From assembly GCA_949128115.1 (NCBI GenBank), contig OX421964.1, positions 44,556,601 to 44,620,600 on the forward strand: a DNA stretch of 64,000 nt, in the 5' to 3' direction. The DNA is from Anaspis maculata (Eukaryota; Arthropoda; Insecta; Coleoptera; Scraptiidae). Positions 23,953-36,050 of this stretch are shown one piece after another (within the stretch, counting starts at the first letter, position 1; each line of letters starts with the position of its first letter). Position numbers and translations under genes: made by a program. Under the pieces are notes generated by a model. The model worked only from the letters and a program-made list of their open reading frames with translations, was not told where the DNA came from and did no database searches.

Positions 23953-24894
23953 CAGTGGCGCAGCCAAGGGGGGGGCTAGGGGGCTATAGCCCCCCCCAGA
24001 CAGACCGAAGCAATGAAAAATTTTGAACAAAATAAAAAAATTATTGTGTTCGACTGTTACCTTCGTTATCATTTAGAAAATGGATCATTAGTTTCTCTGT
24101 GTAAGAGTTGCACTGCGATTGGATTGCGCGTTTTTTTTTTCAATTGGTGCGGAGAAACTCTTCCGGTTTAAGGACGGAGTTGAATTAGTAAGAGTTGCGG
24201 AATCAATCCCTGTGGGTTGATTTCTTGACAGAATCTCACCATTTAGGTTTCTTTCGAAAGCTACAAGGATGCACTTTGGTTTGAGCCCATTGGCATTCTC
24301 AAAATCCAAAAATCCATTATAATCCAAAAATCAAAAAAAAATTTTCGAGAGAAACCCAAATGGTAAGATTCTGTCAAGGAATGAACCCACAGGGATTATT
24401 GATTCCACAACGCTTATTTCACCAATATAACTCCGTCCTTAAGCAAGTATACTCACCTACCTATCAGGCTTATTCTGTAACTTCTCGTTCACTAACGACT
24501 CGTTAGCGAACGATTATCGTTCAGACTGCCACTATCGATAGATCTAACAAGAGCACGAAAAACCGTATTTCGTGAACAGCTGCGTTCGGCCGTATTGTTT
24601 GTATGTGCCGACCGATCGTGTATGACGTTTCTACGTGCGCGCAGCGCAGTTGTCAGTTTGCAAGTGTCATGACTACCATTTATAACTGTCATTTTCCCCG
24701 CAAACCCGGGGAATACTGAATTTAATACTTACTTCAATTTAAGGTAGGTAACATTGGTACCACAATAATTATACTCGAAAATAGGATCGTCAAGGCTCAT
24801 TTTCCGGGAGGGGCGTGGGGGGTCGCCTTTGGCGCAGCTTGCTTCGTTCGCGTTCGTTAGCCCCCCCCATGACTAAATCCTGGCTGCGCCACTG
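23953..24894. mobile_element. hAT-like non-autonomous element (942 bp) with perfect 8-bp duplication
   Basis: Terminal inverted repeats CAGTGGCGCAGCCA, each followed by a run of G/C (GGGGGGGG and CCCCCCCC). Flanks are AACTGTAC at 23945-23952 and 24895-24902, a perfect 8-bp target duplication. Inside, about 24165-24275 and 24340-24450 form a second inverted repeat sharing GACAGAATCTCACCATTTAG-like and GGACGGAGTT blocks. No hAT transposase motif. The clean duplication suggests recent movement with transposase supplied elsewhere. Confidence 0.88.
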
Positions 24895-25010
24895 AACTGT
24901 ACTCTCCAAGTATAGTGTCCCTGTGGGCCGCAAAATGGAATTTGTCTAGTCGCCATTATATAGCAAGAGATTTTGGCTGCCAAAAATGAATACTGGAAAA
25001 TTTTATACTG

Positions 25011-25208
25011 TTGAATAAAATTTCAGTAGAAACTGTACATTTTAATGTAACAGTAGAGCAACTACAAACATGCTTGAATCTTGAATCATTTCTAAGTTCT
25101 GTTGACTTTGACGTCAACTTCAAGCAATCATTATTGGAACTTAATATCAAATCAATGAACGTGAGAATTACAGGAGACATCAGAGGCCCTTATGGAAAGT
25201 GGTCATAA
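25011..25208 (+). CDS. Candidate exon, unrecognised
   Basis: An open frame of about 60 codons with protein-like content: VETVHFNVTVEQLQTCLNLE, then SSVDFDVNFKQSLLELNIKS and RITGDIRGPYGKWS, ending in a TAA. It is preceded by a pyrimidine-poor but AG-ended stretch (AATAAAATTTCAG), so it could be a last coding exon. No domain is recognised. It lies just outside the hAT-like element. It may be host sequence, an old mobile-element fragment, or chance in AT-rich DNA. Confidence 0.22.
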   Translation: MNKISVETVHFNVTVEQLQTCLNLESFLSSVDFDVNFKQSLLELNIKSMNVRITGDIRGPYGKWS

Positions 25209-25209
25209 T

Positions 25210-27155
25210 TCAAGATAAACCCAGCAAATATCTTCAACGAACGTCAGTCATATAGTGCCTACTGCATGCCCACCTCCAACAACTTCCCACCGGAGTCTTG
25301 CTTAGTGAAAGAGGCTTACCAAGCGAATGATGTCTCTTTTCCGTGAGATTTCTTATGTATTTTTTGCGCACTACATCATAATTATGTGAATTGGGCAAAA
25401 ATCTGTCAATGTGACAAATTAGCAATTGATACACATAGGTAGGTATCAGCGATCAGCAGTAACTGAAATGGAACCAGCACTAGATTCAACGCTCACTCGT
25501 ATACAGGACGTGAAATTGAATTTGGAAGCACTCTGGAACTTGCAGAATCGAGTCCAGCCCTGCATACCCGCACCGTGCGAAAGTTGGCCATTATTCGGAC
25601 CCTCAGAAATACGGAAACGGCAAATATAATAATGCTCGCATATAAGGCCATTACCAAAAAATTGCGTCTAGTTGTATACACACACACAGCACACAGCAGC
25701 AACGTCTCTGTGCGGAATAATTGCACTTCGCCCTCATATGGGGGATTGAAATGTAACAATAAAACAGTTAATAGACGAGGTGTCATGTGCCCCGGAGCTG
25801 TCAGCGGGGCTCCGGGGGTTTTCCCCTGGCCGATACGGCTAATTTGAACCGCGGGTAGCCAGCAATAAGTGCGGAGGACCCTTTGTTGGCCCGCTTTTTG
25901 CGACGCTACACTCGGTGATTGGATTTGAATATAAGGCTGGTTGGTGCTGGAGCAGATGGTGCACGGCGGTCCACGGAAATTATTTCGTCCTGATGATGTA
26001 AAAAGTTACCGGAGCTGAGAGCCTCAAAATTTGTCCTCAGATGAAATAGCAAAAAGTTAACAATCGTGGATTTTCTGATATATTTTTTTATAATTTAGCT
26101 AGCTAGTTGCAACAACTTCGTATGTAGTGTATAGCTTCTCAATACCGAAAACGACCGCCAGTCACTCTCTTTCCAGCGATTGACTAAAAGCTCGGGATAA
26201 AAGTAGAGCAAACAGTCATGCGTCTAATTAGCCTGAAGACTGTTAGGTAACCTCCTGCTGAGGTAAAATGTGAAAATAAAAAAGCATTATTCTAAATTTC
26301 CTGCACAAATAAAAACCGAATTGCGCAAAAGCATCAATTTCTCGAGGAAAATGCAATGTGTCCGATGGTGCCTATTCTGCTGTGTGAAAGTCTGGGTGTT
26401 GTGTAAGTTGTGATTAGACGACCAAATGTGTAGCTTGTGGGTCGATACCGTCTTGGGTTCGGGTGAGTCCTGGTATCGATTCAGCGGCGCATCTAATTAA
26501 AAGTCCGAGCACGTTCCGCTTTCAACTCCGGTGACACTGTTCCCGGATTCACTATAGCAACAGACTTGGCGTGCACTATAAAAACCTTGGGAGGAGAAAA
26601 CCCGAGGCAGACATTTCGTATCGCACTTTCTTCTGGGCGTCTAGGTGTAGTACATTTACCCTAAGTACGCTAAATATCTACCCCGGCACATTAATTACCG
26701 CAAAGTTCATTTGTTATTCCGTCAGTCAGTTGTCCGTGTTAAGCTAGACTTTGCTGCAATTCATGAATTTATGATATATGGAAGGGTTGATGAGTTTTTA
26801 ATTACTTGTGAAAATTGTCGTTGGTGTACATACATAAGGTAAAAAGTGGAAATATATAAAAAAAATTACTACTCTCAGGCTTGTAGCAATCAAGTTTTTC
26901 ATCCAATAGAACTAGTTTTTCAGCACTTTCCACAAATCAAATACAGTATTAGAAATACTAGGTATAAGCTGCGGAGAAAAAGACGACATAATTAATCAAG
27001 TATCATAATTGGGAGATGTTAGAATGGTTATAAGGTACGAGACAATAGTTTTTCTTGAAATTACGCTCAAAGTATTTTTCCAAGGTTCACAAACCAGTAG
27101 AGATGTGAGCAGGGTATCATATTCTAAAAGATGAACATGACAAAACATCTCTGTT
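25210..27155. other. Unassigned, partly GC-richer DNA
   Basis: About 25790-25930 and 26430-26680 are richer in GC and look single-copy within the window. No coding motif was found. A short AC-rich run lies at about 25677-25700. Confidence 0.35.
26574..26640 (+). promoter_or_regulatory. Possible TATA-type core promoter
   Basis: ACTATAAAAACC (TATA-like, 26575-26586) is followed about 31 bp downstream by GGCAGACATTTCG, which could hold an initiator. The region is single-copy-looking and GC-richer. No downstream coding exon was identified in the window, so this is only a positional match. Confidence 0.18.
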
Positions 27156-27159
27156 GAAA

Positions 27160-27775
27160 TACAGGTGATTTAAAAGTGTCGGACCACCTTGAAGATGCGT
27201 ATAATATGAAGGTGTAGTAGGGTGCTGGAAAGTTGTTATGACAATTTTATGTCTTTCAATTTTGAAGTTATATATGGAGGGACAAAAGTTGGTCCTTCGA
27301 TCACTTCTATTTTCGTTGTTTTAGAAGAAAAGAAAGAAGAACTGTTTATGGAAAAATATTGAGTACGAAAAATCTACCTCTGGGTCTGCATTGATTTTTT
27401 GTTTTCTATCCAGGATGAGTCATGAACTACAAAAATTTACTGAATTGTGCTTTATTGTGCTGTACATAGGTTATGGGACCACTGTGACTGTTTGCCGGCA
27501 GTTTTAGAAAAAATCAGTTCTCAGGATTCATGACTCATGCACCCTGTACACAAAACAGGAATTCATTACAGATTCAGAGGTTCATTTTTTGTCATTGTTT
27601 TTCCATGAACAGTTCACTGAAATGTAAATTTTGAAACAACGAAAATAGATCTGTATCTAGATCTCTGTAACTTGAAAATTAAAAGACAAAATTTCTTCAC
27701 CAACTTTCCAGAACTTTACCACACCTTCATATCGAGCACCTTCAAGATGGTCCAACACTTTTGAATCACCCCGTA
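27160..27775. mobile_element. Foldback with TACAGG(G)TGATT ends (616 bp)
   Basis: The left end, TACAGGTGATTTAAAAGTGT, mirrors the right end, where ACACTTTTGAATCACCCCGTA finishes at 27775. Inner matches are GGACCACCTTGAAGATG, TGAAGGTGTAGTAGGGTGCTGGAAAG, TTTCGTTGTTTTAGAA and GTGAACTGTT/AACTGTTTATGG. TA follows the right end; the left flank is AA, so the duplication is blurred. Non-coding. Confidence 0.72.
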
Positions 27776-27779
27776 TAAT

Positions 27780-28230
27780 CCCACACCAACACATTATAGA
27801 GATCACCCCCGAACTGCAAGAGTTGGTCCCAGCTCAAAATAATACACTTAAAGTGAACAATTTATTTTCTACGGAATCTTTCTTCATGGTTTGAACTACC
27901 AGGCCTTATTTCTTCTCTCAATAACATGACAAAATTCTCATGTAAATTCCAGAAACCATATTCTGTGCCATTGGAGAATCGGTTTTCCACATAGGCAACA
28001 ATAAAACTTATACAGCCATAAATGACTGGAATCTTTTTTTTTTTCTCTTTTACAACCTTTTATGTGGTAGCCATTTTCGCATCAGTAACTGAGAACAAAA
28101 ACCGTTGTCGAATATAAATCGAATAGTTTAGATGAATTTTTCCAACCGTTAACTATTTAATTTCATTTATCCAATCCTATTGAATAATGCACGCATGATC
28201 ACGTGCATACATGCCTGCATTTTTCAATTA
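27780..28230. other. Unassigned AT-rich DNA
   Basis: Nothing supported. Confidence 0.4.
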
Positions 28231-28237
28231 GACTGGA

Positions 28238-28380
28238 TAAAGCATAGTATTCTACTCGCGGGTAATGGCTATTACTCATTCGGATGCTTTACGACACTCC
28301 GACACTCGCCAAGGCTCGTGTCGGCAAACTGCATCCTCATGAGCAATCATTACCCGCTTGTTGAATAATATACTATTAGT
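28238..28380. repeat. Short palindromic MITE-like hairpin
   Basis: TAGTATTCTACTCGCGGGTAATGG... is mirrored by ...CATTACCCGCTTGTTGAATAATATACTA. Inner pairs are ATTACTCATTCGGATGC against GCATCCTCATGAGCAAT. The loop contains GACACTCGCCAAGGCTCGTGTC. The AGTATATTAT-type ends recall those of the 190-bp tandem repeat at 33203-33582. Confidence 0.6.
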
Positions 28381-28384
28381 TGAG

Positions 28385-29690
28385 GCATTCTCCCAAATAT
28401 TGTCTCCACTGATGGAAAAAATTGTACTTGTAAAATTGAAAACTAATCCATCTCCCCAACTCGCGTGTGTTTGATAAGAAGCCTGGCCTATAAAATTGGC
28501 TCACTTTGCGGCAATCATTCATTCTGGTACATTATCACAAAAAGTGCATAGAAAACACCTACAGCCTACACACATACAATAAGCATAATTGATTCATCTG
28601 AGGTTCCATCGTTATTCTGGGAGCTCCTTGAAACCTGCTAGGCAAAAATTTATTTACAAGAATGCTCTAAAACTTCAATGGAGGGATAGCGAAACATATA
28701 CTAGGCAGATTTCACCAGAGATAAAATAGTCTAAAAGAAATAAGCAAAAAAATACATCTATATGCCGATCAGCTTTTAAATTCAGCACTAGAACGGTAAT
28801 TTTTGCACGCCAAGTTGGCAATTCTGCGATATTTGAGGATGCTCAAATTTGTAATGTTGGATCAATATTTCCCCAGATGACCTTGAATTCGTATTGTCAA
28901 TCGAGTACACCGCTGTTGCAAGATTGTATATGAACGCTCAAGACGTCTTGATTTTGATAGACTTTCTCCAGTTCAAATGGGCGACTGGTGAACAGTTTTT
29001 TTTGAATAAAATAGTGAATCATAATACACCATCATATCATATACTAGGTTGAGAAAACTGTTCTAATGTATGGTCAGAAATGAAGGCCTAGTGTCTAAAA
29101 CCTAGAACGGCTCGGCACTTTGTCACTTATCTGCCATTCTGACAAGATAACAGTCATAACAGCCAAGGCAACACTGTAGCGGAATATGATGCAAGGAGAC
29201 GCCAGAATTGGCATTTCATGTCAAAATTTTCTAACCTCATTGGACTTTGCCACAAAAAGCCCGTTTTCACGTGACTTGGTCTGTCAGAGTCCGTTACACC
29301 CTAGAGAACATGGCCAACCATGTTTTAATCTCTACTGAATTTAAAACGTGATCGGCATATAAATAAAAACTATAAGTAAGTCCTACGATGAACTGAGTTC
29401 ATTTGCTTCGCTGGTTGTATACACACCCAATGGTCTAGGGATCAGCCCAAAATTGGCCACGATTGGAATGAAAATCTTTCGAAGAGACATTGTCTGATTT
29501 TGGAAAGTTTTGTGATGTAAGAGAGAGTTACCTTTCGACTACAAGGCATCATTTTAGATCACCTGATTGTTGACCCTATGAACGATATTCTGGGTGCAAC
29601 AATGGAAAGAGCGCAAAAATGAACTGACTTCAGCAAAGTCCCGTTGTGAGAAAACGAGTCCCAGCATTTTCTAGATCGCACATTTTTGGA
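28385..29690. other. Unassigned AT-rich DNA
   Basis: No gene, terminal repeats or simple repeat identified. Confidence 0.4.
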
Positions 29691-29697
29691 AAGTGTA

Positions 29698-29866
29698 TAG
29701 ACAATACAAATAGAGAAGACCATATGTTATCACCACCGTCGTCACGGATATTGGGGCATCAAAAATCAGCCGACCTTTTTTTGAATGATGGACTCGCCTG
29801 GTTCCTACGCAACCGTAAAAATCCGTGACGACATATAATTATGGTCTTTTCTATTTGTATTGTCTA
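29698..29866. mobile_element. MITE, 169 bp, TA-flanked
   Basis: Ends TAGACAATACAAATAGAGAA (left) and the inverted TAGACAATACAAATAGAAAA (right), extending through GACCATA and CGTCGTCACGGAT, so the inverted repeat is about 55 bp. TA flanks both sides (29696-29697, 29867-29868). Size and duplication fit Tc1/mariner-derived MITEs. No coding capacity. Confidence 0.82.
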
Positions 29867-29869
29867 TAC

Positions 29870-32050
29870 ATCAATGTCCCAAGATGGTTTCAAACTTTTG
29901 ATCGTCTTTTGATTTTTTGAAGAATTATAGATTTTTTTTATTTGTGGACTGAGAATTGAGCTGTACAAAAAAGTACCCATGGGACAAATTGGTAACTATG
30001 CCATGCAACGAATTCTGGACATTAGTGCATTTTGAACCGTTCTGGACTATCCAACAAGCATGTGATGTAATGTTGCAGAAGGCTTGATTTGCCATAGTTC
30101 TCGAGCTCACCGTGCTACCGAATGGGTTATAAGTCGAAGTGATTCGTTTTGAGAGACATGCTTTGAGACTATTTTATTTTTTTCATCCTTATCCGTTTTA
30201 AAAAGGTGTGATGTTACGGTCATATTTTCTCAAAACAATCCCCTCTTTTTTTAATGAATTTGGACAATTATATAGGCTCTGAAATTCAAATGTGAAAATT
30301 GATGGACGTGAATTGTGCTGTTTTGTAGTGAAGAATCGGTTATCACCAAAAACAGAAAGTTGATTGATCTTGTTTACCTCTTGGTACCTTACTCGTCTGT
30401 GCTTCAACTCTCCACTTTTTCCTTGTTTTGATATTTTTGTTATTGATTTTGCCTTCGCTCTCCCTCCTGCCGCTCATGCTATAGTATTTTCCTTGGGTCT
30501 TTCCTCTTCCAATCCTCGTTATCTCGTCATCTATCAAAATTTAAAAGTAATTTTCATTGGGAATTAAAGAGGTGTCACCTTTCAGTCAACATATAACGGC
30601 TTTCGCTTTGAAGAGAAATTCAAACCGCGCCTGGGGGCCAAGCACTTCAAAGGACCGGGAGGGGCACAAGGCGTCGGACCGGAATGAGAGGTCTTTTGAC
30701 GGAGCCTCACCTCGCAGGCCCGCGGGGATCACCTCGGAGGCCCCCACAGGGACCGATCCACGGCCCACTTAGTTTGTGATGTTTAAGTTATAACATATTT
30801 AGATCTCGGGGGTGGGAATGCCGGGATGGATGAAAGATCCCCGCCGGAGTGTTGGTATGTACTGGAGCAGTGTCAGCGGTTCCGGGGCGTCGTCGTCGTC
30901 GGTGTGATGTTCAGATGAATTACTCTTTGCATATACACTCGAGGTGGGATCAGCCCGGGGTTAGTTTGCATGCAAATTGAGACGCGCCGTATATAAAGAT
31001 TAAAAAAACCTTAGTCCAAAACGGATAAGACGACGGCGGAAAGCTCATCACCACCACCGGCAATTTCCGGCTTTGAAAAAGATTGAGACCTCATTTTCGC
31101 GGCGATAAGCTAATGACGAGTGGTTAATGCGAAAGAGGGAAAATAACTCGTCGTATAGAAGTAAAAACTCTATGGATGACGCAAAAAAGCGACGCTGGCG
31201 TCGTTCCATATGCCGGGCCAGAAACTAAAAACCGGTCGCACCCCCAATAATCCGCTTATAGTCCGGTCCTTTGTGTTCGGCCACATCACGCGGTTTTATA
31301 TCAATACGCGTCTTATCTGATCCAATCAGTCGGTCGTCTGTCCGCTCCGGGTACATCTGCTCACTTAACCGTACATAAAACGCACTTTTTTGCCTTCATG
31401 TGTGTCGGTAATTGCACGGGGCGCTAATTACAGTTCTTATCGCCGGTGAAGCGTAAAATGAGGAGCTTAATATGAGCTTAATCTGTCAATAGATCGTAAA
31501 AGTTTGAGTAACTTTACATTGCGTATGCCTGCGTTGCGATAGAAAAAACGCCAAACTGAGGGCAAGAAGAGATAGAATGCTGGTAGTTTTTGCGCCTGCA
31601 AGGCCGGATGTGAAAAATTGAAATTAAACGTAAATTCAACAGGCTGTCAACTCGTAAATTATCGCTCTATAATTATTAGTGTTCACCCGCCATGCAGGAC
31701 CTGCTCAATGGAAACTGAACAAAGACTGCTTCTTTCTTGTTATGAGTTCATGAGTATATTGCAGATTGTTTTTGAATGCCTATCCAATCTTGACTAATTT
31801 TGAATCGGGCAAGTTTGTGCACATGAACTTGGTTTGGTGCTTGATGGGCACCTTCGTCAGATGACCAAAATATTGTGGCAGCGAATCATAAGATTAACCT
31901 CGAATCCTCAAAAGCATGAATAATTATACGAAACACAAATTGTATTCCAAATTTCGCATCAAAATCTGTTCATTCACGAGAAGTTCAATATGATTGGCCA
32001 AGATGGCGGAAAATTGTGAAACTAACTTCGACATCTAAACTACCTACGCT
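29870..32050. other. Unassigned DNA including a GC-rich interval (about 30600-31500)
   Basis: About 30620-30770 and 30800-31420 are GC-richer and single-copy-looking, in contrast to the foldback-rich flanks. Translations give no domain. A TATATAAAG lies at about 30990. It may be surviving host intergenic or intronic DNA. Confidence 0.35.
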
Positions 32051-32056
32051 AAATTG

Positions 32057-32923
32057 AATACGACACACCTCGCGACACACCGGAAATTTCGCCACTTTTA
32101 AAATTGGGATATTCCTGATAGTTTTGGACGATTTGGAATCTATTTGTGCCGTTGCTTAGCCCAACCTCCTGCGATAGTCCAAACCGTAAATAAGAAACTC
32201 AATGCAACTTGAGTAATGTTTATACAGGGTGACATGTAAAGCGGTGCAAAACTGCCAGGCGTTCAACATGCTCTCATTTGAAGAAATTTTCTTTTTTTTT
32301 GATACCAACATTGGAGGCATAAAAGATAACCTTATACCTCGCCACAGGGTGGTATTTACAGGGTGGTATCAAAAAAACAACTTCATAGTTTTTCGGTGAC
32401 ATCGTAGAGTCACGTAGGGGATGAAACGTATAGGGTCACTCTTGAGGGAACCATATATACAATGCTAATGTTTATTTTCAGTCCATTCTGATTATGGAAT
32501 CTTCCTACTTGAGATTTCAGCTTCAATTTGAGCTCTGGATTTTGAACATTAGTCAAGAATGAAAAATGATATCGAAAAACCAAGCAACTGTTTTTTAGAT
32601 ACCACCCTGTAAATAAAGAAGCCAGGAAAATAAATCGACTAACGTTGTAAATTATGAGGTTATCTTTTTTATGCCTAAAATGTTGGAATCCAGAAGAAAA
32701 AAAATTCCCTCAAATGGGAGCATGTTGAACGCCTGACATTTTTGCATCGCTTCACATGGCACCCTGTATAAACTGCACTCAAGTTGCATTGAGTTTCTTT
32801 TTTTAGAGTCATGGATTATAAGATGATTAGGCTAAGCAACAGCATGAACAGCTTCTAAATCGTCAAAGACAATCAAGAGTTATCTTAATTTGAAAATGGG
32901 CAAAATTTTTGGTGTGTCGTATT
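32057..32923. mobile_element. Foldback (867 bp) with internal TACAGGGTG
   Basis: AATACGACACACC at the left end mirrors GGTGTGTCGTATT at the right end. The arms share AACTCAATGCAACTTGAGT-like, TTATACAGGGTGACATG against CATGGCACCCTGTATAA, GGCGTTCAACATGCTC and GATAACCT blocks. The centre holds two inner inverted copies of a TACAGGGTGGTATC/GATACCACCCTGTAA motif. Non-coding. Confidence 0.75.
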
Positions 32924-33202
32924 AACAAATTTATATAAAATATCTTAGTTTATATAGTTCTACAACAAGCACTACTATTTTCTATTTAAAGAAAGCATTT
33001 ACATAATATCCATACTTAAATAAGTTTTTATACACATTAATTCTTTAACTTTTCTATGTTTATTCACCTATTTGTATTGTATTATTTGTTATTCAGCAGC
33101 TCAATGTGTTGAGAAGATGTTTTAATAAAAACTATATACATATATGTTGCGTAGTTTAGATCGTTGAACAAAACGAAAGTGTGTTTTGATAAGTTTTTGT
33201 GA

Positions 33203-33585
33203 CTACTAGCCGTCAAGTACATCATTATTAACCTGTTCCTGGATTAGGATGGCGATTTTCTAGTAGTAAAAAAATGCTATATAAACCACGGTCGAGAAAA
33301 TTATCATAGCTTCAGCGCCTTATATCCCTCAGCTGCGCTTCGGGATCTAAACTGGCGCTTCAGCTTAGTATATTATAATATACTATTTTTCACTACTAGC
33401 CGTGAAGTACATCATTATTAACCTGTTCCTCAACTGGGATGGCGATTTTCGAGTAGTAAAAAAAATTCTATATAAACCACGGTCGAGAAAATTATTATAG
33501 CTTCAGCGCCTTATATCCCTCAGCTGCGCTTCGGGATCTAAACTGGCGCTTCAGCTATAATAATACTTTCTCAACCTTGGTATAT
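33203..33585. repeat. Two tandem copies of a 190-bp unit
   Basis: Both units start CTACTAGCCGTSAAGTACATC (33203 and 33393) and run in parallel through ACGGTCGAGAAAATTAT, the CTTCAGCGCC/GGCGCTTCAG palindrome around TTATATCCCTCAGCTGCGCT, and a TATATTATAATATACTA-like end. The copies are highly similar by eye. The palindrome lets each unit fold. Confidence 0.8.
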
Positions 33586-33599
33586 AATATACTATTATC

Positions 33600-35365
33600 A
33601 ACCATATCGGTTCACTCATGAAGAAGTTCAATAAGTTGATCCTACTGCAAGTCAAAATAAGAACTACGGAACAGCATGGCATCGGCTCCAAATCCTCGTT
33701 GAACTGATGAGAGGTACGATGCTAACAAGAAATTATACAGGGTGCTTTAGGTTCAATGCTCTCTGACTTCAGTTGAATCATTTCTTTTAACACTATGTTG
33801 CTGACATGTTTAGGGATTAGGGCATAATAGTAAAAGAATTTTTTTGCTGTAAATTTCTCAAGTTATTGTATGGAGATTGGACACCTGAATTTAGCGCAAA
33901 TATCTGCATTTGCAGATATATTTGAAAAATATTGATCCTTTAATAGTATTTTTCGATACAAGAGCGCGTTTTCAAGCCCGAAGCCTTGTTTGCCATCATG
34001 AGGCGTAGCCGAATGCTGCAAAAGAGGCTGAGGGCTTGAAAAAGCTCAGCGCTCGTGTGTCGAACAACGTTTTTCGTAATCGTTGCCTTGATTGAGAGAA
34101 AACTCGAATTTCTTGTGAATTTTGACACTTCATTGACAGATGTCAAGTTAGATACATAAACTGCAAAACTTATATTTTTGATTATGTATTACTTTGCGCG
34201 TTATGTAAAGTAGGTTCACTTGTACCGTGATTCTAGTCGGCTGTGAGATTTTGTTTCTAAGTTTCCAAATGTGAAATATAGAAAATCCCCAAAACTTTGC
34301 AGTTGGCTGCTCTGGCCGGACCAGTTTTGACACAGGACAAAAACACATTTTTTGTGTATTTCCTTCACAGATAGCCGGAACATTTTTGCGGGACGTGATG
34401 TCTGGCGCTTTTTTCCATTTTATTGGAAAATATAACAATTTTTCGACCTGTTTTTAATTTTCGCCAATGAACAAATAAATCAAGAGAGCCTTGACATTTG
34501 ACAGTTGTGAAAAATATTCCTAACCTCTTGAAGCCGGTTCAACTTTCGGTGCTTCAAATTAAAGAGTATACAATGCCCTTCGTCTAAAAAAGAGGCCCCA
34601 TGCAATCATCAACCCTTTCGCCTCTTCCAGTCAAAAATACAAGCCAAACCCTGAAGAATTATGGGCGATACAAGGATCGCCCTGCAGTCTGTCATTGGCA
34701 AAAGAATTTACGTGTAAAAAGTAAATTAAACCAAATTTCAAAAAACCCAGCCGCTCAAAGTTGCGTATTGAACCGAAATTGATGTTAGTACCTTCAATTT
34801 GCAATTTGCTTTCGTTTTGGGGCTCCCGGGACGAGTTTTTGTCGACTCTGAATGGGCCGCCGTCAAGATGACAAGATTTGCGGCCGCCCCGTGCTCTTTT
34901 GGGGTCTAAATGACGGAAACACAGCTTTGCGTCCCCCTAGTCGCACTTCCACATATGACCAGGTCAGTTTTCCAAGATTTTAATATCAATTTGATAAGAA
35001 ATATAACTTCACTTCCAGAGAAGTCAGTTTCACATCAGGTGAAAAGGCAGCAAGCCTACAATGCTAAAGTAGAAAATTTGCCCAGCCAACTAGAGTCACA
35101 GTACAAGTGAACCTACTATATCTATGAAACGATTACGAAAAAATAGTTTTGAATACGTATAAGGTTTTTTTTTCTTATGGCTTAGCATGTCAGGAACGAC
35201 GTGATGGAAGAAATGACTCTATCTTGGTGGTACTTTCCCAGAGCATTAAGATGTACTCATTGGTGTTTTTTTCTAGTGATTGTTTTATTCTTAGTAGTTC
35301 TTCTTAGTTTTGCATAATCATGCTAAATTACTTTCCATCCTCCATCTGATTTATACCGTGAATTT
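33600..35365. other. Unassigned DNA
   Basis: A TATACAGGGTGCTTTAGG motif at about 33694-33712 marks one end of a TACAGGGTG-type element whose partner is not clear. About 34790-34910 is GC-richer. No gene supported. Confidence 0.35.
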
Positions 35366-35369
35366 ATGC

Positions 35370-36050
35370 ATACAGGGTATTCATAAGTCCGGATTAAAAT
35401 TAATAATTTTTTGCTATATTTTTTTCGGAAAAAACGCTCGAACAGGTCGATTTCTAAATATGGCAAGCAGTTTTTCCATGACACGTGTCATAATTTACCG
35501 TCAACTCTATTTTTTTTAATTGGCACCCTATGGCTGCCTATGGTTGATGGAAAGCTTGTCAAAAACCGCATTCAGATCTACCATTGAAAATTCGATCGAA
35601 CGCTTCACCATGAAGTTTTGAGGAACCCCCAGGGTTACTCAAAAGTCCGGAACAAAATTCATAACTTCTTACCATATTTTTTCCGAAAAAAGTGTTCAAG
35701 CAAGTCGATTTTTAAAAACGGTTAGTCGTTTTTCCATGATACGGCCACCCTTAGTATTTTTTTTAACGCATTCTATGGCTTGTGGGGGCTCTTTGAAAAG
35801 CGTCCAACCATTTTCAATGGTAGATCTGAATACAGTTTCACAATACAGAACACATCAAGCTTTACAACGAGCCTCCACAAGCCATAGGGTGCGATTAAAA
35901 AAGAAATACTAGGGGTTGCTGGGGGTTAAGGGGTTGCCGGTAGATCATGACACGTATTTAGAAATCGACCTGTTCGAGCGTATTTTTCCGAAAAAATACA
36001 GTGAAAAATTAAGAATTTAATTCCGACATTTTGAATAACCTTCTATGTAT
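35370..36050. mobile_element. Compound foldback/direct repeat with TACAGGGTATTCA end
   Basis: Three versions of one unit: about 35371-35520 (+), about 35630-35770 (+) and about 35890-36050 (-). Each has a TCCGGA, TTTTTTTCGGAAAAAA-type block, CGAACAGGTCGATTT/AAATCGACCTGTTCGAG and a CATGATACG/CATGACACG block. ACCATTGAAAATTCGATCG-like arms around 35580 and 35810 also mirror each other. It abuts family C copy 2. Confidence 0.65.

Noticed and set aside
24088..24327. 79-codon minus-strand frame inside the hAT-like element
   Set aside because: It lies in the inner inverted repeat, has no transposase motif and is not supported by any other feature.
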